A DNA stretch of 35,695 nt from assembly GCA_030378005.1 (NCBI GenBank), contig JAUCGF010000008.1, positions 1 to 35,695 on the forward strand, given 5' to 3'. The stretch is from Desulfococcaceae bacterium HSG9. GTDB taxonomy: Bacteria > Desulfobacterota > Desulfobacteria > Desulfobacterales > JAUCGF01. Shown piece by piece: positions 31,584 to 35,695 of the stretch (its first letter is position 1; each line of letters begins with the position of its first letter). The position numbers and the translations under genes were made by a program. The notes under the pieces are model-generated. The model saw only the letters and a program-made list of their open reading frames with translations. It ran no database searches and had not been told where the DNA came from.

Positions 31584-33743
31584 ATGCAGGAAGCTAAAAA
31601 TCTGAAAGGATATAAAAAAGAAGTCGATGACGCCTTGCAAAACGAATTTTTACGCACGGCAATGGACAATTTCGCTGTCGCTTACCGCACCGGACGCGCC
31701 AATGCTTTTGCCGGCATGGATGTTGAGGCGCTGGTGGCTGATATCGCTGCTGCCAAAGACGCGGCTATCGCACGCATGGACGAACTTTTCGAGGAGTTTA
31801 AAACAAACGCCGAAAAAATCGGTCTGAAAGTGCATCGTGCTGAAACGGCATCTCAAGCCAATGCCATCATCGCACGCATCGCCAAAGAAAATGGTGTTAA
31901 CAAAATCATCAAATCCAAGTCCATGACCGCCGAAGAGACGCTTTTGAATCACCATCTGGAAGCGGATGGATATGAAGTCACGGAAACCGATCTGGGCGAG
32001 TGGATTATTCAATTGCGCGGTGAAGGGCCGTCTCACATGGTGATGCCGGCCATTCATCTTTCCCGTTTTCAGGTGGCTGATTTGTTCACGGATGTTACGG
32101 GAGAAAAACAGGACAGCGAAATTGAACGCCTTGTCAAAGTGGCTCGACGCGAACTGCGTAAGGCTTATGTTGAGGCCGATATGGGGGTGTCCGGCGCGAA
32201 TTTCGCTCTGGCCGATACAGCCACTATCGGACTGACCACCAACGAAGGCAACGCCCGTCTGGTCACGACCTTGCCGCGCGTGCATGTCGCGCTCGTGGGC
32301 CTGGAAAAACTGGTTCCCACGCTGCATGACGCGCTTTTGGTGAATCGCGCCTTGCCTCGCAACGCCACCGGACAGGGCATCACATCGTATGTCACTTGGA
32401 TTACCGGCCCCAATGTATGCGGTAGTGCGCCGGATAATAAAAAAGAGATGCACATCGTTTTTCTTGATAACGGCCGCCGCGATTTGGCCCGCGACCCTGT
32501 TTTTGCGCAAGTGCTCCGTTGCGTCCGTTGCGGCGCATGCGCAAATGTTTGCCCGGTCTATCGAATGGTAGGCGGCCATCGGTACGGCCATATCTATATC
32601 GGCGCCATCGGTCTGATTATCACCTATTTCTTTCATGGCCGCGATAAAGCTGAAAACCTGGTGCAAAACTGTATCAATTGCGGCGCATGCAAAGCGGTCT
32701 GCGCGGCCGGTATTGACCTGCCCCGTTTAATCAAAGAGGTTCACGCGCGAATCCAGGATGAAAGCGGGCATCCGCTGACAAGTCTTTTAATGGCCAAAGT
32801 GCTTCGCAGCCGCAAACTTTTCCACACTCTGCTGCGTTCGGCCTATCTCGCTCAAAAGCCAGTAACCGATGAATCCCACTACCTGCGGCATCTTCCGTTC
32901 GTGTTTGCCCAGGAACATAACTTCAGAAGATTGCCGGCAATTGCAGAAAAGCCTTTTCGAGATCGCTGGCCGTTGCTGAAAACCGCTGTGAGCGACCCTG
33001 AAATGCGGGTTGCTTTGTTTTCAGGCTGTGTCCAGGATTTTGTTTATCCCGAACAATTGGAAGCGGCTGTCAAATTGCTATCCGACCGCAACATCGCTTT
33101 GGAATTTCCCACAGACCAGTCTTGCTGCGGTTTGCCTCTGGAAATGATGGGAGAGAAAAAAACCACGCGCGAAGTCGCCCGGCAGAATATCAATGCCATG
33201 TCAAGCGCTGATTGCGATTATATTATAACCTTGTGCGCTTCGTGCGCATCCCATCTTAAAAACGGATATGCCAAACTGTTCGAACATGACGAGACCATGA
33301 CCGACCGGGTGCGCCGTTTCACTTCAAAAGTGCATCCTTTCAGCGCCTTTTTGCACGATATATTAAAGGTAAAGGCCGACGAATTTAAGCCTGTCCCCGT
33401 CAAAACCACTTATCACGCCCCTTGCCATCTCTGCCGTGGTCTCAAGATCAGCGAAGCGCCCCACGCCCTGATCGAACTGGCCGGCCTCGACTTCAGACCG
33501 GCCCAAGAAGAAGAAACCTGTTGCGGCTTCGGCGGTTCCTATTCGAGCAAATTTCCTAACATATCGTCTCAGATTCTGTCCAAAAAATTGGATGATTTCA
33601 AAAAAACAGAAGCGGAAATTTTGGTTACGGAATGTCCCGGATGTATTATGCAGCTCAGAGGCGGCGTGAAAAAACGGGGGGATAACTTGAAAGTGAGACA
33701 CATCGCCGAAGTGTTGGCGGAAAGCAAAAGACAGACTGAGTAA
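31584..33743 (+). CDS. LutB-LutA fusion: LUD, two 4Fe-4S motifs and CCG domains
   Basis: A 719-residue fusion of LutB-like and LutA-like subunits of lactate dehydrogenase, the form known in Desulfovibrio (LldEF-type). Residues ~60-300 are the LUD domain (NFALADTATIGLTTNEGNAR). Two ferredoxin motifs follow: C313-x2-C316-x2-C319-x3-C323 in CVRCGACANVCP, and C363-x2-C366-x2-C369-x3-C373 in CINCGACKAVCA. Residues ~475-719 carry two CCG repeats (FSGCVQDF...SCCGLP and YHAPCHLC...TCCGFGGSYS), which bind a further cluster. It acts on the cytoplasmic side and passes electrons to the membrane pool. No lactate permease is in the window. Confidence 0.93.
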   Translation: MQEAKNLKGYKKEVDDALQNEFLRTAMDNFAVAYRTGRANAFAGMDVEALVADIAAAKDAAIARMDELFEEFKTNAEKIGLKVHRAETASQANAIIARIAKENGVNKIIKSKSMTAEETLLNHHLEADGYEVTETDLGEWIIQLRGEGPSHMVMPAIHLSRFQVADLFTDVTGEKQDSEIERLVKVARRELRKAYVEADMGVSGANFALADTATIGLTTNEGNARLVTTLPRVHVALVGLEKLVPTLHDALLVNRALPRNATGQGITSYVTWITGPNVCGSAPDNKKEMHIVFLDNGRRDLARDPVFAQVLRCVRCGACANVCPVYRMVGGHRYGHIYIGAIGLIITYFFHGRDKAENLVQNCINCGACKAVCAAGIDLPRLIKEVHARIQDESGHPLTSLLMAKVLRSRKLFHTLLRSAYLAQKPVTDESHYLRHLPFVFAQEHNFRRLPAIAEKPFRDRWPLLKTAVSDPEMRVALFSGCVQDFVYPEQLEAAVKLLSDRNIALEFPTDQSCCGLPLEMMGEKKTTREVARQNINAMSSADCDYIITLCASCASHLKNGYAKLFEHDETMTDRVRRFTSKVHPFSAFLHDILKVKADEFKPVPVKTTYHAPCHLCRGLKISEAPHALIELAGLDFRPAQEEETCCGFGGSYSSKFPNISSQILSKKLDDFKKTEAEILVTECPGCIMQLRGGVKKRGDNLKVRHIAEVLAESKRQTE

Positions 33744-33769
33744 TGCTACTTTGTCAGATTAAATATTAC

Positions 33770-33786
33770 TGATTAAAATAATCAGA
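33770..33786. terminator. Small AT-rich hairpin after the lut operon
   Basis: CTGATTA and TAATCAG form a perfect 7 bp stem around AAA, about 25 bases after the stop codon of the fused lut gene. It is weak and has no T-run, so termination there is uncertain. Confidence 0.3.
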
Positions 33787-34220
33787 CGATATTCGACGCA
33801 ATTTATCAAAATCTTATGAATACATAATGTCAGATGCAGTCAGACAAATAATAAAAACCTTATTTCAGTTTTTAAAACCTCAGTAGAATATGAAAATTTA
33901 ATAAACTGAAACCTTGTTACCTTATCAGATATAGTCATCAGATTTTGGTTTGTTCTGGTACAATAATTGCGTATTTGAAATATTGATTGACATAAGGCCT
34001 GAAACTATCATAATCAGCCTCTGATAATAAATTTGGGGCTTGGTTCTAACTTCGGCCACTGGTATGTTCTGAAATTCATGATAAAAAATATATTATCATA
34101 ATATAAGTTGGTTAGTTCCAATACCTTCGCCGATTATGCACCTTGATACATAATATCATGATTGACAATTTAATCGCCAAAAAGCATTAAAAATGTATCA
34201 AGTTCAAAGGCTGACCACCA
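33787..34220. other. Intergenic stretch with dispersed repeats
   Basis: Over 400 bases with no supportable gene. It holds copy B of the 80 bp repeat. Another hairpin lies near 34140-34205, where CACCTTGATACAT and ATGTATCAAGTTC face each other. The rest is AT-rich and unassigned. Confidence 0.45.
33849..33930 (+). repeat. ~80 bp dispersed repeat, copy B
   Basis: It contains AACCTTATTTCAGTTTTTAA, CCTCAGTAGAATATGAAAA and CCTTGTTACCTTATCAGA. These correspond in order to the reverse complement of 15655-15733, with few substitutions. No coding capacity is seen, so it is probably a non-autonomous mobile repeat or an IS remnant. Confidence 0.65.
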
Positions 34221-34460
34221 TTATGCAACAGTATGTATAAAACCAAAGCTGAAAAGTTGATTATTCAGCTCATCGATAAAAACCTGATCAGCTTTTTCCG
34301 GAAGCATTTTTAATACTTTTTGGACGTATTCACAGCCTCTGAACCATGTTTTCAAATCATCAGTGCTTGATATATCAGTACACTGTTTCAGGAGTGAAAT
34401 TTTAGAGAAATTTACCATAAACATGGAAAGATCAGCTCCATTTATACACTGGCCGCTCAT
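34221..34460 (-). CDS. Short hypothetical frame, doubtful
   Basis: An open frame of 79 codons (or about 67 from an internal ATG) with an even, soluble composition: KTWFRGCEYVQKVLKMLPEK and FIDELNNQLFSFGFIHTVA. It begins inside the end of the adjacent transposase remnant and has no convincing Shine-Dalgarno. It could be the 3' remnant of a larger gene cut by the IS. I recognise no family, and it may not be expressed. Confidence 0.3.
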   Translation of the reverse strand: MSGQCINGADLSMFMVNFSKISLLKQCTDISSTDDLKTWFRGCEYVQKVLKMLPEKADQVFIDELNNQLFSFGFIHTVA

Positions 34461-34917
34461 TCACATTCATAAAATCTTCTAATCCCCAATGCTGTTTCGC
34501 ATTTCGGGAGCGTGTGAGCCAAAATCCACCGGACATCGCTACAGGACAGGAGCGGCGGATCCGTTCGATGCCGAACGCGCTTATGAATATCCAACAGATA
34601 CCGTTCCCTGTCGTCGGCGAGCCCATAGCGGAATTTCGAATCATGCCCATACAAGCCATCCCCCCAACCCATTCAAATTGACGCCCCCGCTGGCGATCTT
34701 CGCGAACCATGTCTGACGCGAGCATGGGCTTTGTCTTCCCCTGCCGGACGTTGAGGGGAATCATCCCGGCCTCGTCACACCGGGTCGCATCCTCAGTCCG
34801 GCACTCCGGTAAAAACAAGCGGGTATTGATCAGATTCCGTTCCGTGTCACAGATCAGACCGCCAAACACAGCCCCCCGCCCATTATCGACTTTCCCGATG
34901 CCGCCCAAATATTTATG
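34457..34917 (-). pseudogene. IS701-type transposase remnant with a frameshift
   Basis: The minus strand encodes HKYLGGIGKVDNGRGAVFGG, then INTRLFLPECRTEDATRCDE and KTKPMLASDMVREDR, and ends frame 1 at QFEWVGG. The next conserved piece, GDGLYGHDSKFRYGLADD, is in another frame starting near 34660, and the protein then stops at 34457. The order LG(K/R)VDN, LYLPE, TKPxLA, W(V/T)GD is that of IS701-family DDE transposases. Both ends are missing, so this is an internal fragment that cannot be active. Confidence 0.75.
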
Positions 34918-34927
34918 AAGGATCATT

Positions 34928-35007
34928 ATGCAAAAAAAATACATTGTCCGACTGACTCGGGAAGAACGAGACCATCTGCATGAAACTATTCTATCAGAGG
35001 ACGATTG
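34928..35007 (+). pseudogene. N-terminal fragment of an IS630-type transposase
   Basis: A 26-codon frame starting ATG 34928 reads MQKKYIVRLTREERDHLHET, the typical beginning of IS630-family transposases (KKYIVRLT-x-EER-x-x-L), and then stops at TGA. The HTH and DDE domains are absent. It is divergent from the IS701 remnant, only 10 bases away, and ends where another transposase fragment begins. Confidence 0.6.
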
Positions 35008-35559
35008 AATTTTATGAATATGTCCCGCATGGGAAAATATTCTGAAAAGAGCTGTCGTCTTCATTTTGAGCGACCCTTTGATTTTTCAGCCTTTAACCGG
35101 TCATCAGCTGAACAGTGCTGTTACGGTCACAGAATAATAGCCGGAGATTGCGGTTATATTTCCAAAAGCGGAAACAAGACTCCGCATCTTGCCAAATTTT
35201 GGAACGGATGCGTCTCAAAAGCTCTGAAGGGCCTCGAAATAAGCTCTCTCGCTGTCGCCGATGTAGAGAATAATACCGCCATGCATCTTGAATGCAGACA
35301 GACTCCCGGTGTCCTGAAGGATGGTGATCGCATGGATTTTTATCTTCATCAGGTAATCGAAAAAAAAGATGAATTGAAACGGCCGGCAGACTATATCGTG
35401 AATGACGGGTATTATGCGAAGAGAAAATATGTCGACGGGATTGCCGAACAGACAGATATTCATATGATATCCCGGCTGAGGTGGGATGCCGATCCGCGTT
35501 ATCTTTATACCGGTCCGCGGAGACCGGGCAAAGGTCGCCCCTGGAAATATAGCTTTTAA
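35008..35559 (+). pseudogene. Partial transposase, third IS type
   Basis: The open frame (35005-35559) reads FDFSAFNRSSAEQCCYGHRI, then IIAGDCGYISKSGNKTPHLA, LEISSLAVADVENNTAMHLE, ADYIVNDGYYAKRKYVDGI and YTGPRRPGKGRP, a DDE transposase of the IS4 superfamily. The normal N-terminus is missing (the frame starts at the IS630 remnant). Family members usually continue after the GRP segment, whereas here the frame ends after KYSF. It is therefore probably truncated at both ends. The remaining 136 bases of the window could contain further fragments but show no clear frame. Confidence 0.65.
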
Positions 35560-35695
35560 GAAAAAGACTTTGGGTTCATTTATCTCAAATTTCAACAGAA
35601 ATCAGAGATGATAATTTATTATAGAAGCAGAAAAGAGAAAGTATCTCTTTTTTTAAATTTTGAAAATTTATCAGGGCCTCTTCCACTTTTTCTTT

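Noticed and set aside
31650..32666. 338-codon open frame on the minus strand opposite the lut fusion gene
   Set aside because: It is the antisense shadow of a highly conserved iron-sulfur protein gene, with no ribosome site and histidine- and arginine-rich low-complexity content.
34432..35064. A single 210-codon minus-strand protein
   Set aside because: Only the part from about 34917 down matches a transposase. The upstream 49 codons are antisense to the IS630 fragment and not conserved, and the true reading shifts frame near 34660.

Overview
The window looks like a chromosomal segment of a mesophilic Gram-negative member of the Desulfobacterota, probably a Desulfobacteraceae-like sulfate reducer. 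This is inferred from the gene content: a LutC/LldG protein beside a fused LutB-LutA-type iron-sulfur protein as in sulfate reducers, a TRAP operon with a UspA protein, CoA-dependent methylmalonate-semialdehyde dehydrogenase, a Kdo transferase (so an outer membrane with LPS), and many dispersed repeats and IS remnants. No rRNA, tRNA or CRISPR was seen.

Layout. (1) 1-2361: a decayed DDE transposase and an intact ISKra4-type insertion sequence with recognisable terminal inverted repeats. (2) 2857-9407, all minus strand: an orphan branched-chain-amino-acid-type binding protein, a UspA protein, a dctM-dctQ-dctP TRAP transporter and an mmsA-type dehydrogenase, which together suggest uptake and oxidation of a small organic acid. 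(3) 9661-13906, minus: a REC-PAS-histidine kinase and an unusual three-part protein joining an MmeI-like N-terminal segment, an acetyl-CoA hydrolase/transferase and a GNAT domain. (4) 13907-16600: an accessory patch with a PD-(D/E)XK-like protein flanked by two direct copies of a ~200 bp repeat, an attC-like hairpin, a REP hairpin, and a HI1419/HI1420-type toxin-antitoxin pair with its palindromic operator. (5) 16702-20045, minus: waaA coupled to an LpoA-like lipoprotein. (6) 20570-25780, plus: glutamine transaminase and omega-amidase (2-oxoacid/methionine salvage), an MltD-like lytic transglycosylase, and a three-gene ABC-2 type transporter operon. (7) 25932-30946: a ~5 kb island bounded by an 81 bp direct repeat derived from the 5' end of lutC. 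It carries a pRiA4b ORF-3-like zinc protein, a paired REP element, and a two-gene operon of a TIR-NTPase and a multi-spanning membrane protein ending in a related NTPase. (8) 30960-33743: lutC and the lutB-lutA fusion. (9) 33744-35695: repeats and a mosaic of three different IS fragments.

The best candidate for an undescribed system is the overlapping TIR-NTPase / membrane-NTPase pair at 26889-30862, which resembles an abortive-infection type immune module. The second is the MmeI_N-AcCoA hydrolase-GNAT chimera at 11582-13906. The window also contains at least three small palindromic repeat families with the GTAG or GGAG foot typical of REP elements, but no RAYT transposase gene.
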